Source: a virus
Direction: 5' to 3' (one strand)
Length of the DNA: 53,677 bases
Virus record (IMG/VR): IMGVR_UViG_3300020195_000033
Span: 1-53,677 of that record
Below are positions 32,685 to 40,247 of this stretch, piece after piece. Every line of letters starts with the position of its first letter. The stretch's first letter is position 1. The position numbers and the translations under genes were made by a program. The notes beneath the pieces were generated by a model. That model was not told the DNA's origin, ran no database searches, and saw nothing but the letters and a program-made list of their open reading frames with translations.

Positions 32685-32965
32685 CGGACGCTCTTGGGTC
32701 TGGCAACAATCGGGCGGCGCGTCCGACCGACGACGACTTCCGTTTCGCCGCGAGGAATCGGATGCGCGACCATCGGCTCGAACTGACCAAACTCATTGAT
32801 CGGCGCGGCCCTACCCATTTGCTGACGTGCCAGCATCGTCATCGTGTTCCGCACATGCACCTGAGGATTCACCCCAGCACAGAGCGCACGCTCGACAATG
32901 AAGTCGTCAACGTCCTGATCGAACCGCATCGTTCTCGCTGGCCCCTGCGTCTTAGGTCGTGCCAT
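32681..32965 (-). CDS. Small DNA-binding-like protein, 94 aa
   Basis: Start at ATG 32965 (MARPKTQGPARTMRFDQDVD); there is no Shine-Dalgarno and a TACGGT-like element 7 nt upstream, so a leaderless start is possible. The segment ARTMRFDQDVDDFIVERALCAG looks like a ribbon-helix-helix strand and helix. Basic C-terminal tail. Coupled to the methyltransferase gene. Confidence 0.6.
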   Translation of the reverse strand: MARPKTQGPARTMRFDQDVDDFIVERALCAGVNPQVHVRNTMTMLARQQMGRAAPINEFGQFEPMVAHPIPRGETEVVVGRTRRPIVARPKSVR

Positions 32966-33015
32966 GCGAGACACCGTATCAGGGGTTAGCGCGCTCGCAT
33001 TCGTTCCGAGCGCGC

Positions 33016-33390
33016 TCATACAACGACTTCGCCGCCAAAGATTTCTCGGTAAGTCGCGACTTCGTTGCGTTCCCAATCCGCTGACTCCGGCGCAGGAATC
33101 CTCGCTGCTGCCCGCACAGCACGTTCTGCTGCCCGTTCAGAGTCAAGTAGCGATTGACGTTCGGCGTTATCGACTGCCCGTTGAGCGTCAGTAGCCGCGG
33201 ATTCATTGAGGACTAGCTGTGCGAGGTCGAGCATTGACGCGTCGGCGGGGGCTGTGAAGGTGCCGGTGTTGCGGTGGGAGTCTGACCATTGGTGTCGGCG
33301 GTTTCGGTCTTGGTCGGGTGTTCCGAGTGTTGAAGCGTGGGCTTGGTAGGTGATGATTCCGTTGGTGGCGAGTTGTATGTCGAGTTTCAT
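33016..33390 (-). CDS. Hypothetical coiled-coil protein, 124 aa
   Basis: ATG 33390 overlaps the stop of the RHH gene (ATGA). N-terminal strands (MKLDIQLATNGIITYQAHAS), then a long charged helix with many Ala/Glu/Arg (AQRAVDNAERQSLLDSERAAERAVRAAA). No family. Co-transcribed with the RHH regulator. Confidence 0.65.
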   Translation of the reverse strand: MKLDIQLATNGIITYQAHASTLGTPDQDRNRRHQWSDSHRNTGTFTAPADASMLDLAQLVLNESAATDAQRAVDNAERQSLLDSERAAERAVRAAARIPAPESADWERNEVATYREIFGGEVVV

Positions 33391-33653
33391 GGGGTCGTTT
33401 CTGTGTGTGGAGTGAGTGTGCTGGTCGGGGTGTTGCTCGTCGTGTGGATGTTATCGGTGGGGTTTCGCGTGAGTGTTAGTTCGTTGAGTGGGATGAGGCG
33501 GTCAAGGAAGTCTTTGACGGCGTGATTGATGATCGAGTTTGCTGACACTTCGCGTTCTGCTGCGACGGCGCGCAGTCTGTCGTTCATCTCGACGGGTAGC
33601 CGTACATTCTTTTGGTGGCGTTCGGCGTATTCTCTCGGTCGGCCCACGCTCAT
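33387..33653 (-). CDS. Ribbon-helix-helix transcription regulator candidate, 88 aa
   Basis: RPREYAERHQKNVRLPVEMN (strand) then DRLRAVAAEREVSANSIINH and AVKDFLDRLI form a textbook Arc/CopG-type strand-helix-helix. A Thr/Pro-rich tail follows. RHH dimers bind short palindromes, so this is a candidate ligand for the dispersed TACAAC-N4-GTTGTA sites; that link is inference. Confidence 0.8.
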   Translation of the reverse strand: MSVGRPREYAERHQKNVRLPVEMNDRLRAVAAEREVSANSIINHAVKDFLDRLIPLNELTLTRNPTDNIHTTSNTPTSTLTPHTETTP

Positions 33654-33703
33654 GTTGGCTCTTGACGAGACGCTAGAAGGTCGTCGGGGCGGGCGACTGA
33701 CAT
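33650..33703 (-). CDS. 17-aa mini-ORF coupled to the RHH regulator
   Basis: ATG 33703, 2 nt after the previous stop, reads 17 codons (MSVARPDDLLASRQEPT) and its TGA overlaps the RHH start. It may serve translation coupling rather than encode a functional peptide. Confidence 0.35.
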   Translation of the reverse strand: MSVARPDDLLASRQEPT

Positions 33704-33705
33704 TC

Positions 33706-33984
33706 CTAGTTGGCCTTCCGTAACGCCGAGTAAAATGGATCGAAGCGTTGCGTCACATGAGATCGTAGCCAAATGCGTCGGCGTGCGTAGGCTAGTTGAC
33801 GGTTGATCGGCCACGCCATCCGCCGCCGTCCTTGCCGTCGCACCCCACGCTCTGTATAGGCCCGAGGGCACCACGGACACATATCCCATTCGGCCTGCCA
33901 TGTTTTCCCATACCACGCTTTACGCACAGCCCGATCAGGGTGAGATCTGGATTCTCGGACCCGGTACACCTGCATATCGTTCAT
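33706..33984 (-). CDS. Zinc-knuckle protein, 92 aa
   Basis: ATG 33984 overlaps the previous stop. Basic, with WDMCPWCPRAYTERGVRRQG as a CxxC knuckle, and an Arg-rich C-terminal half (QLAYARRRIWLRSH). Nucleic acid binding is plausible. No named family. Confidence 0.65.
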   Translation of the reverse strand: MNDMQVYRVRESRSHPDRAVRKAWYGKTWQAEWDMCPWCPRAYTERGVRRQGRRRMAWPINRQLAYARRRIWLRSHVTQRFDPFYSALRKAN

Positions 33985-34175
33985 GTCGGTTCCTCCGTTC
34001 CCGACCGGGCCGGGAACCCGATGCGAAGCTCTAACTCTCGTAGGACAAGTTCAAGGGCCGCAACACGACCGCACGCCATGCTGTATTGATGCTGGCCGAA
34101 CGGCGCGTGCTTGTCCCTTTCGGAGTTCGCTACATCAAGTTGCGTTTCAATCCAACCGAACAATGTCGACGCCAT
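33981..34175 (-). CDS. Small helical protein, 64 aa
   Basis: ATG 34175 inside TGATG. Starts MASTLFGWIETQLDVANSER and continues as one helix pair (ACGRVAALELVLRELELRIG). Unknown. Confidence 0.6.
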   Translation of the reverse strand: MASTLFGWIETQLDVANSERDKHAPFGQHQYSMACGRVAALELVLRELELRIGFPARSGTEEPT

Positions 34176-34666
34176 CAGTCCTCGACTCCAAGCCACCCGA
34201 GAAGATCAAACAGCGACGGCGCTAGGTAGTCGCACATGAGGTACATCAACTCCGGTTCGACCGGGTTCTCTAGCAAGATGGCGGTGCGCTTGCCTGCACC
34301 AACAGCCCAGCCGAGTTCAAGGTGTGCGGACTTGCCGCACGGCAGCACCATGACGAACGTGTCAGCGCGCTGCATCGCAGCAAAGTCAGCGTTGAAGCCT
34401 TCGGTAGCGCGAGGGTGATGCACCATTGCTAGGTACTCGTCAACATCTTCCCAGTCGCTGCCTTTCGCCGCGATTGGGGCAGATGGCACGCCGTCAGACT
34501 TGACCTGCTTCCACGAGAACCCGGTGCCACCTGGCGGGTTCTTGAAGTCGTAGTGTTCAATGCCTGCCGAGCGAAGTGCTGCACAGACGCCCGTGTGCAT
34601 CATGTTGCGCCAGGAACTAGCGACGTAGATGTAGTTGGGGATCATTCCGGTTCTTTCTCCGCTCAT
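34175..34666 (-). CDS. Nucleoside 2-deoxyribosyltransferase-like protein (DUF4406 type), 163 aa
   Basis: Start at ATG 34666 with GGAGG 7 nt upstream. NYIYVASSWRNMMHTGVCAALRSAG is the first strand-helix; FNADFAAMQRADTFVMVLPC and GKSAHLELGWAVGAGKRTAI contain the conserved D-x-x-V and G-x-x-x-E-x-G motifs of the deoxyribosyltransferase-like fold (Glu in HLELG as the nucleophile candidate). Family role: nucleoside or nucleotide salvage or DNA-base metabolism. Confidence 0.75.
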   Translation of the reverse strand: MSGERTGMIPNYIYVASSWRNMMHTGVCAALRSAGIEHYDFKNPPGGTGFSWKQVKSDGVPSAPIAAKGSDWEDVDEYLAMVHHPRATEGFNADFAAMQRADTFVMVLPCGKSAHLELGWAVGAGKRTAILLENPVEPELMYLMCDYLAPSLFDLLGWLGVED

Positions 34667-34830
34667 GTCGTTTCCTCCGTTACTCGACTTCGGGCTGCGC
34701 ATCCGCACCAACTACAAATTACCTTTGATGTGCCGAGCGTCAGATTGCGCTCAACACCCGAGAACAAGTGCGGCAAACCGCCACGCACACGGCACCCGGT
34801 CGCGCTGCGGGCCTTCTTCCTAGCCTTCAC
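34663..34830 (-). CDS. 55-aa CxxC protein (paralogue of 30028-30195)
   Basis: GTG 34830 overlaps the previous stop (GTGA) and gives 55 aa, the same length as the paralogue. MKARKKARSATGCRVRGGLP, then HLFSGVERNLTLGTSKVICS and WCGCAARSRVTEETT. Basic start, near-identical core, CxxC. Terminal TGA overlaps the deoxyribosyltransferase start. Confidence 0.75.
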   Translation of the reverse strand: MKARKKARSATGCRVRGGLPHLFSGVERNLTLGTSKVICSWCGCAARSRVTEETT

Positions 34831-35057
34831 GGCGTCCCCGATTCTGCCCAACGCACCCGCTGGTCACTAGTCGGCTCACAGAACCACAGCACCCCATGAG
34901 GGCACACCAGGTTTGAAGGTCCGAACGGTGTCGGGAATATCGGTGGAACGGTTGTGGCGTGTATCTCAATGTCAAGACCGGCCATAAAGCCAACAAGCGC
35001 CGCCTTACACATCAAGGCGCAGCCGCATCTGACCTGCTCATCCGAACGCTCACTCAC
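34827..35057 (-). CDS. Cys-rich small protein, 76 aa
   Basis: GTG 35057, GTGA overlap. Starts MSERSDEQVRCGCALMCKAA and has CPHGVLWFC near the C-terminus, together a potential zinc site. Unknown role. Confidence 0.6.
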   Translation of the reverse strand: MSERSDEQVRCGCALMCKAALVGFMAGLDIEIHATTVPPIFPTPFGPSNLVCPHGVLWFCEPTSDQRVRWAESGTP

Positions 35058-35257
35058 GGCTTGCCCCGTTCTGCTACCGCGGTCGCAAGGGACGCTGCCG
35101 CTTGTCGCACGGCCGCACGACGGGTGAACGTGAACCCGACCTCATAGCGGTCGCCGCCGAGGTGCTGCGTCCAACACCAACGGCGAGGCAGAAGCGCACG
35201 CCACGACATTCGCATCAGGTCTACAGGATCGGCCACCAACTCTGACATGTCGCTCAC
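35054..35257 (-). CDS. Small protein with shared AERGKP C-terminus, 67 aa
   Basis: GTG 35257 (GTGA) or ATG 35248. Contains WCWTQHLGGDRYEVGFTFTR and ends SLATAVAERGKP. The last 22 bp of the gene match the 3' ends of the next two upstream genes. Confidence 0.55.
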   Translation of the reverse strand: MSDMSELVADPVDLMRMSWRALLPRRWCWTQHLGGDRYEVGFTFTRRAAVRQAAASLATAVAERGKP

Positions 35258-35290
35258 GGCTTGCCCCGTTCTGCGGGTTGCCACGACGAC
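35254..35290. repeat. Direct repeat of gene 3' ends (copies at 35254-35290, 35943-35979; partial at 35054-35075)
   Basis: The motif TCACGGCTTGCYCCGTTCTG continues into CGGGTTGCCACGACGAC in the two full copies, differing at one base. Each copy spans the stop codon, the WQPAERGKP or SKP tail and the GTGA start of the following gene. It suggests duplication of a gene end or a conserved coupling signal. Confidence 0.75.
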
Positions 35291-35946
35291 GACGACGACG
35301 TGTCGTCGGGGTGAACAGGACCGCACACAGACACCCACGGCCCGACCAGTAAATCGTAGTGGTGTTGTGTGAAGCCGTGAAGTCCGATCAGGTCACGCAT
35401 AACCAAAGCCCCTGCAGCATCCGCAGCCGCCCGCCCAGCCGCGATCATGTCCCCACTCGCAGCATCCATCGCAGCCGCCGTCGCAGCGTTCGCAGCATCC
35501 ATCGCAGCCGCCGTCGCAGCGTTCGTAGCATCCATCGCAGCCCACGTAGCCCACGTAGACGCCGCAGACGCCGCGGCAGCCAATCGGGAAGTCTCGTCTA
35601 CGGGCAGGCCCGCCACCCGACGCACCAAAGCGACAACCTGCTCCCACTGTGGCCCGAACGTCGCCGCCAACATCTCATCGGTGATCTCACTATTTGCTAC
35701 CAGCGCAGATTCGATTTGATCGAACTCGAAAGTTTGGTCGTTGAACTGTGTGCCGAACCCAAACCGTGCCCCGACCTGCTCCACCAGAAAGGCGTCACCC
35801 GGAACCGGTTGACAATATCGGATAGCCCCAAACATGCACGTCGGGGTATCGGCATGCTCCCAGTCGCCCCAACCGTGTGTCCATAGCCGCCCGTGGTCGA
35901 GCCTTTCCACAACCTGCGCAACCGGGATCGTGATAATCGTTGTCAC
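35254..35946 (-). CDS. Protein with Ala-rich repeats and WQPAERGKP tail, 230 aa
   Basis: GTG 35946 (GTGA). The N-terminal half is soluble and acidic (GRLWTHGWGDWEHADTPTCM, FGAIRYCQPVPGDAFLVEQV). Residues of about 130-175 are Ala-rich with 11-residue repeats (NAATAAAMDAA). The protein ends SSSSSWQPAERGKP. No family; the low-complexity helix may be a spacer. Confidence 0.65.
   Translation of the reverse strand: MTTIITIPVAQVVERLDHGRLWTHGWGDWEHADTPTCMFGAIRYCQPVPGDAFLVEQVGARFGFGTQFNDQTFEFDQIESALVANSEITDEMLAATFGPQWEQVVALVRRVAGLPVDETSRLAAAASAASTWATWAAMDATNAATAAAMDAANAATAAAMDAASGDMIAAGRAAADAAGALVMRDLIGLHGFTQHHYDLLVGPWVSVCGPVHPDDTSSSSSWQPAERGKP
35457..35540. repeat. 33-bp tandem repeat (about 2.5 copies) in the Ala-rich segment
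   Basis: The unit encodes NAATAAAMDAA on the minus strand, period 33 bp (11 codons). The copies are near identical. Confidence 0.85.
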
Positions 35947-36362
35947 GGCTTGCTCCGTTCTGCGGGTTGCCACGACGACGACACCGGCGCAAGCTGCACC
36001 ACGCCGAGCCACCCATGCAATGCGGCGTGGATCGCTCCCTCTCTTGAGGGGTGCACCCGACTGAACCAACCGTCAGCGTGCACGCTCACCCAATGCTCCT
36101 CAGTCATCGTCGGCATCGCTGCCGGAGGCTCCGGCAGACGCACCCAGGCGTCGAGAGTGGACAGCGAGAGCACACCCGGAGAGTCGTCAGTCTCGTAGAC
36201 GACATACCACAGACCGAGCAGACCAATGTGCCCAGGAAACACGCCGACCACACGCACGGTTTCGCAGGAACCGGCAGGTTGCCAGCGGCTCCCCACCAAC
36301 GCCTCCGGGTGATCCGTGCATGCTTTCAGTTGCTCACATCGTTCACACTTGGTGTCGTTCAT
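35943..36362 (-). CDS. Cys-knuckle protein, 139 aa (paralogue of 36359-36835)
   Basis: ATG 36362 overlaps the upstream stop. Starts MNDTKCERCEQLKACTDHPE; the next block ALVGSRWQPAGS and the strand VGVFPGHIGLLGLWYVVYE parallel the adjacent gene. C-terminus SSSWQPAERSKP. A CxxC-x-C site is possible. Tandem duplication with divergence of the C-terminal half. Unknown role. Confidence 0.65.
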   Translation of the reverse strand: MNDTKCERCEQLKACTDHPEALVGSRWQPAGSCETVRVVGVFPGHIGLLGLWYVVYETDDSPGVLSLSTLDAWVRLPEPPAAMPTMTEEHWVSVHADGWFSRVHPSREGAIHAALHGWLGVVQLAPVSSSWQPAERSKP

Positions 36363-36835
36363 CGGTTCTCCTGTACTGCTAAAGCGGCTTCAAGTTGTTC
36401 AAGCAATCGGCCACGACGCAGCCAGCGATGCAACATGTTGATGGCCTCAAAGTCGTCATGATCTTCGGGATCGAGGTTGGCGATGCAACTGATGCCGTCG
36501 CATTCTTGGTCGCCGCAGAATCCGCAAACGTCGGTGCTGGGGCATGACAACTCAAACAACTCAAACGGGTCAGCGATGACCGGCGGCGTCGGCATCGGTG
36601 CCGGAGCCTCCGGCAGACGCACCCACCGATCGAAAGTGACTAGCGAGAGCACACCCACAGAGCCGCCGTCAGGCTCAAAGACGACACACCAACAGTCGGT
36701 GCGCCCAGGAAACCCGGCAACGACTCGCACAACAGGAAGGACACCAGATTGCCAGCGGGAACCCACCAACGCCTCAGGATGATCGCTGCACGCTTTCAGT
36801 TGCTCACATCGTTCACACTTCACATCGTCGCTCAT
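36359..36835 (-). CDS. Cys-knuckle protein, 158 aa (paralogue of 35943-36362)
   Basis: ATG 36835 overlaps the upstream stop. MSDDVKCERCEQLKACSDHP and ALVGSRWQSG match the neighbouring gene; the C-terminal half has another knuckle (TDVCGFCGDQECDGISCIAN) and a final helix. Likely metal-binding; function unknown. Confidence 0.65.
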   Translation of the reverse strand: MSDDVKCERCEQLKACSDHPEALVGSRWQSGVLPVVRVVAGFPGRTDCWCVVFEPDGGSVGVLSLVTFDRWVRLPEAPAPMPTPPVIADPFELFELSCPSTDVCGFCGDQECDGISCIANLDPEDHDDFEAINMLHRWLRRGRLLEQLEAALAVQENR

Positions 36836-37224
36836 GTTGATCCCCCGACGACCAACACCGTTCCGTCCATGTGCTCAACGCGGTACTCGTCGACTTCGTG
36901 CCGTTCAGCGTTGCGGCCTTCGATAAGCCCCACGCCGTCGACGAAAATCGAGTAGCCGCGAGAGTCGAGACAATCAGCGATTAGACCGCCGAGTAGGTCA
37001 TGAACTGAGCCGTCCGGTACCACCGGCACAATCGCTGACCGGTTGAATTGAATAAACCGGCGGCGCGTCTTAGCGTCATGCGGAATCGGGAGCAACCCCA
37101 AGTACACGCCCTCGGTGAGAGAGATACGAACCTCGTCGACGTAGAACACGTCATCGTCGTACCACACCCGTTCGCCGGGTCTGACCTGCTGTGCTTCTTT
37201 CGCCTGACTGACTGTGATCCTCAT
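36832..37224 (-). CDS. Hypothetical protein, 130 aa
   Basis: ATG 37224. Beta-rich (GERVWYDDDVFYVDEVRISL, GVYLGLLPIPHDAKTRRRFI). Ends DGTVLVVGGST. Between a methyltransferase and the Cys-knuckle pair, coupled at both ends. No family. Confidence 0.65.
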   Translation of the reverse strand: MRITVSQAKEAQQVRPGERVWYDDDVFYVDEVRISLTEGVYLGLLPIPHDAKTRRRFIQFNRSAIVPVVPDGSVHDLLGGLIADCLDSRGYSIFVDGVGLIEGRNAERHEVDEYRVEHMDGTVLVVGGST

Positions 37225-37907
37225 TCTTCTTCCTCCATGTAGGGGTCCTTTGAGCAGAGCAGCAGCACTTCAGCGTCGACGCGACGCTCACGGTTCGCTC
37301 CGTACTTCCACCGTTTCGTTGAGACTGGGATCGCTGACACGTCCCAACCGGCAGCCGCCAGTAGACGAGTCCAGCCTGCTACTACCGGTTCTTGACGGTC
37401 GCCAGCGATGAAGTCGGACACGTTGACGATCGCAGCGTCAGCGTCTTGCCAGCAGCCGATGACACGTTCAGCTATCGACCAGTAGACAGCTCGCGCCGGT
37501 GACGACAACGGAGTCCCGCGATAGCCCCACCGACCCTGATTGTCAGGATGCAACTCGCGGTCGTGCCCGACGATCTTGGCAAGCGCGCTGCGATAGGTGC
37601 GCCTCTTCGAGTTATCGCGCGCCTCAAACGAGTCCGCGATGCCGTTCGGATAGACAGGGCTTGTGACGATCGTGTACGGCTCGACCGGATATGTGGAGCC
37701 GTCAGTCGAGTTACCTTGAACGACTCGCGAGTCGACAATGAACGCCGCTTCTATCTCTGTACCGGAAAACTCGCAGCCGATCTCGTCGCAGAGCGCACCG
37801 AGCCGTTCCCCGGCCCCAGCAAACGGGTCGTGAACGAGAATCGTGTCGTCGATCAGACCGCGGATCGCGTCAAGAACCTCAGGGGAATACTGTGCTGGAT
37901 GAGTCAC
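37221..37907 (-). CDS. DNA methyltransferase-like protein, 228 aa
   Basis: SAM-binding motif HDPFAGAGERL (residues 26-36) and a catalytic-like TSPVYPNG (82-89), a variant of the TSPPY motif of amino-methyltransferases. Insert DNQGRWGYRGTPLS. The V for P replacement in the catalytic motif makes activity uncertain, although S/T-P-x-Y variants exist in phage enzymes. It lacks the ParB domain of the other methyltransferase. Coupled to neighbours by ATGA. Confidence 0.75.
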   Translation of the reverse strand: MTHPAQYSPEVLDAIRGLIDDTILVHDPFAGAGERLGALCDEIGCEFSGTEIEAAFIVDSRVVQGNSTDGSTYPVEPYTIVTSPVYPNGIADSFEARDNSKRRTYRSALAKIVGHDRELHPDNQGRWGYRGTPLSSPARAVYWSIAERVIGCWQDADAAIVNVSDFIAGDRQEPVVAGWTRLLAAAGWDVSAIPVSTKRWKYGANRERRVDAEVLLLCSKDPYMEEEE

Positions 37908-38173
37908 GACGGATACCCGCTCGCTCGCACTGTCACGTCGAGCGCAAGGTCGCTTAGCCAGCTCTGCGTGTCTAGCCCGTTCAGCCGAGCGAAGTCTGCA
38001 AGGCCGTTGAGAGCACCGAGAATCAATCCGACAGCGAGAAACTTCTGCCTATCGCTCAACGGTACCCACACGTCAGCGAGTGCCGCCTCGTCTATCTCTG
38101 CGAGTACCTGCGTCACCATCGAGAACCCTGCTTGCACCGCGACTACAACGTCAGCACCTTGCGGGACTTTCAT
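37904..38173 (-). CDS. Hypothetical protein, 89 aa
   Basis: Start at ATG 38173 overlapping the upstream stop. Helical (AEIDEAALADVWVPLSDRQK, FLAVGLILGALNGLADFARL). The second helix is hydrophobic. Unknown. Confidence 0.6.
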   Translation of the reverse strand: MKVPQGADVVVAVQAGFSMVTQVLAEIDEAALADVWVPLSDRQKFLAVGLILGALNGLADFARLNGLDTQSWLSDLALDVTVRASGYPS

Positions 38174-38442
38174 TCGGTATCCAATGGGAACAGGCCGCTC
38201 CGTCCGACGAGACGGCCTTGGGGTGTCGCACAACGTGACTCGTCGTTCTGTGAGCTAGATAGCCGTTCGTCGTTGTACCACCACACGAGACGCACCCCGA
38301 TCAGCACGATCAGCGGTAACGCCGGAGCAGGAACCCCCGAAACCATTAGCGGGGCGGTACAGATGCCGAACACTGCGAGCCAACGGCGTTCCGACCGGCG
38401 CGCTACACGCACCCGCTGACGACACTCGAACGAGACGCTCAC
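38170..38442 (-). CDS. Small membrane protein, 90 aa
   Basis: Start at GTG 38442 (MSVSFECRQRVRVARRSERR), 7 nt downstream of the small leaderless gene stop. Hydrophobic hairpin (WLAVFGICTAPLMVSGVPAP, ALPLIVLIGVRLVWW). Lies in the operator-controlled transcript from 38551. Unknown role. Confidence 0.55.
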   Translation of the reverse strand: MSVSFECRQRVRVARRSERRWLAVFGICTAPLMVSGVPAPALPLIVLIGVRLVWWYNDERLSSSQNDESRCATPQGRLVGRSGLFPLDTE

Positions 38443-38449
38443 GACAGAC

Positions 38450-38551
38450 TCATGGCGCGTCGAGAGCATCGTCGCGCAGCGCGTGCCGTTCTTCCCAATA
38501 CGCCTCAGCGCGATCCTCGAAAGCCGCATATTCCTCGTCAGTCATTGTCAT
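38450..38551 (-). CDS. 33-aa acidic peptide, apparently leaderless (regulon member 3)
   Basis: ATG 38551 lies 6 nt after TACAAT. Starts MTMTDEEYAAFEDRAEAYWE and ends LRDDALDAP. Short acidic helix. The promoter cassette and the ATGACAA start are shared with members 1, 2 and 4. Too small to classify. Confidence 0.65.
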   Translation of the reverse strand: MTMTDEEYAAFEDRAEAYWEERHALRDDALDAP

Positions 38552-38557
38552 AGGCCA

Positions 38558-38598
38558 ATTGTACCACGGAACGACACCGGTTTACAACTACGGTTGTA
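38558..38598 (-). promoter_or_regulatory. Operator-promoter cassette, copy 3: TTGTAA-18-TACAAT with palindrome
   Basis: -35 TTGTAA (38582-38587), -10 TACAAT (38558-38563) preceded by GTGG, palindrome TACAACTACGGTTGTA (38583-38598). The palindrome covers the stop codon of the Gp37/Gp68-like gene (38588-38590). Confidence 0.72.
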
Positions 38599-39457
38599 GC
38601 GGGTATTGGCGGATTCTTAGACCAGGCGGGAACCCGTCGATATCGCTCCCAGCGCGGTCAGCGCAGCCCCATACACGCCCCAAGACGCTCCCAGCCTGCT
38701 TCAAGTAGAAAGCGACAGGGACAGAGCCAGAGTTGCTGCAACGCTCGCACGAAGTCGTCGACCCGTCAGCTTCATGGCTTTCGTAATACCCGACTTCCAT
38801 GCAAGAACAAGGAACGTCGTGCGCGCAGAGGTCAGCAAGGTCGCGCGCCCATTGTTCTTGCATTGGGCGCGCGTTCGGGCCTGACTCGCCACCAACGATC
38901 AGCCAGTCGATGCCGGTCAGGTCGAGTGACGGCAACGGCCCCAACAGCGGCTCGGCACTCAGGAACCGGATCGGGGCTGGAATAGTCCGCAAGATCGGTA
39001 CACGCTCGACAGCACGCTGGTCATCTTCCACGGTTGTGCCCATCCAACAGTTCAACGGCCACTCCCCCAACCAGTGAGCGGGAATGAGACTAACCACGTT
39101 CTCTGGGCGTTTCGTGAGCAACTGCCAGTGCAGCCAGGGTGTCACTTCGATCAGCGCGAACAAACGCGTACGATCAGCGTCAAGGTCACGACGGTCCTCG
39201 AACACGTCGGCCATCGACGCACAGAACACACGCTGTGGAATACCAGCAGATTCGGCTTTTGTGTTCCACCTGACCGGCTCGGCCCAGTGCTTGTCCCCGA
39301 AGTGGCGGCGGTCGGCGTTCTTACCCCACACGATGTTGCCAGTACGTTTCGCAAAGGCTTCGGCATAACATTTTTGGCAGCCAGCGCTCACCCTCTCGCA
39401 GCCCCACCAGGGATTGAATGTCGCGTCTGTCCAACTGATTGCGGTCGTCGCTCCCAA
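38588..39457 (-). CDS. Phage Gp37/Gp68 family protein (DUF5131)
   Basis: 289 aa. TTG 39457 chosen because GGAGG lies 8 nt upstream and the previous stop is 2 nt away. ISWTDATFNPWWGCERVSAG followed by CQKCYAE is the family signature with conserved cysteines; later LLTKRPENV, FLSAEPLLGPL and IDWLIVGGESG are also typical. The fold is thought to be radical-SAM-like with unknown substrate. Very common in actinobacterial and mycobacterial phages. Confidence 0.88.
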   Translation of the reverse strand: MGATTAISWTDATFNPWWGCERVSAGCQKCYAEAFAKRTGNIVWGKNADRRHFGDKHWAEPVRWNTKAESAGIPQRVFCASMADVFEDRRDLDADRTRLFALIEVTPWLHWQLLTKRPENVVSLIPAHWLGEWPLNCWMGTTVEDDQRAVERVPILRTIPAPIRFLSAEPLLGPLPSLDLTGIDWLIVGGESGPNARPMQEQWARDLADLCAHDVPCSCMEVGYYESHEADGSTTSCERCSNSGSVPVAFYLKQAGSVLGRVWGCADRAGSDIDGFPPGLRIRQYPLQP

Positions 39458-39459
39458 TG

Positions 39460-39612
39460 CTAGTCCCTCCCATTTGCTAGTCGTCTGAGTGTGTCGCTGA
39501 GGTCGTTCAGCCGTTGCTGATAATGCCGCAGGCACAGCCATTGAACTGGGTTCCCGTAGCCGACGAGCGACTCGCTAGCACAGCCTTCGACTTCACACTG
39601 ACGTTCGGTCAT
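39460..39612 (-). CDS. Zinc-finger-like small protein, 50 aa
   Basis: ATG 39612 overlaps the previous stop (ATGA). MTERQCEVEGCASESLVGYG, then VQWLCLRHYQQRL: a C-x4-C and C-x2-H pattern like small phage zinc fingers. Its 3' end carries the Shine-Dalgarno of the next gene. Confidence 0.7.
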   Translation of the reverse strand: MTERQCEVEGCASESLVGYGNPVQWLCLRHYQQRLNDLSDTLRRLANGRD

Positions 39613-40247
39613 GCTGCCCCCGTAGCGCGTAGCAGGTCGTACGCGGTCTGCACCCGATCAAACTCATCGGCATCGCCGCCAGCATCAGGATGAGTCGATT
39701 TCACTGCACGCCGGTAAAGCGTCTGCCAGTCATTCGTGCCCGCAATCTCCATCCATCCCATCAGCAGTGTGCGAGCGTCAGCGACAGTCATCGCAGCAGG
39801 CATCGGTCGACCTGAGCCGAGCGCGTTGAATCCGGTGTATTGCTCGCCACGATGCGACGAGCCGTAACGGTCGACCTTTCGGAGCGCTTCGAGCGTCAGC
39901 GCAATAGCGCGCACGTTCGCCTGCCACCCCGACAGTCGCCAACCGGAGCCGGTGAACGCGTCGCATGCGTAACGCAACGGGCCGTGTATCGAGTCAAACG
40001 AGATCACTACCCCGTCGCCTGTCACCTTCGCGTCAGCCCTGATACCGCCGTCCCTGCGCATCCAGTGGTCCGACGTTTGCACTTGCAGCACGACCTCGAC
40101 TTCCTCATATCGCCCGTTTAGTTGCGCGACTTCGCGTTCAAGCAGGTTCGTCGAGTCGAGCCAGCTAGCACGGAACGGATGGTAGGCCGGGTGCGATACC
40201 GGATCAGTCCATGCCGCGAGCGGACGGAACACGATGCGAGCGCTCAT
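39609..40247 (-). CDS. J-domain-containing protein, 212 aa
   Basis: The C-terminus DWQTLYRRAVKSTHPDAGGD followed by ADEFDRVQTAYDLLR is a truncated J-domain with the HPD motif (about 186-188) and helix IV. The first 150 residues are unrelated. J-domains stimulate host Hsp70 (DnaK), so this may recruit the host chaperone to a phage complex. Coupled to genes on both sides. Confidence 0.8.
   Translation of the reverse strand: MSARIVFRPLAAWTDPVSHPAYHPFRASWLDSTNLLEREVAQLNGRYEEVEVVLQVQTSDHWMRRDGGIRADAKVTGDGVVISFDSIHGPLRYACDAFTGSGWRLSGWQANVRAIALTLEALRKVDRYGSSHRGEQYTGFNALGSGRPMPAAMTVADARTLLMGWMEIAGTNDWQTLYRRAVKSTHPDAGGDADEFDRVQTAYDLLRATGAA

Noticed and set aside
33650-33916. 88-codon frame overlapping the CPWC protein
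   Set aside because: Its main part overlaps 33706-33984, which has the knuckle and coupled start; only the last 17 codons beyond that gene may be a mini-ORF.
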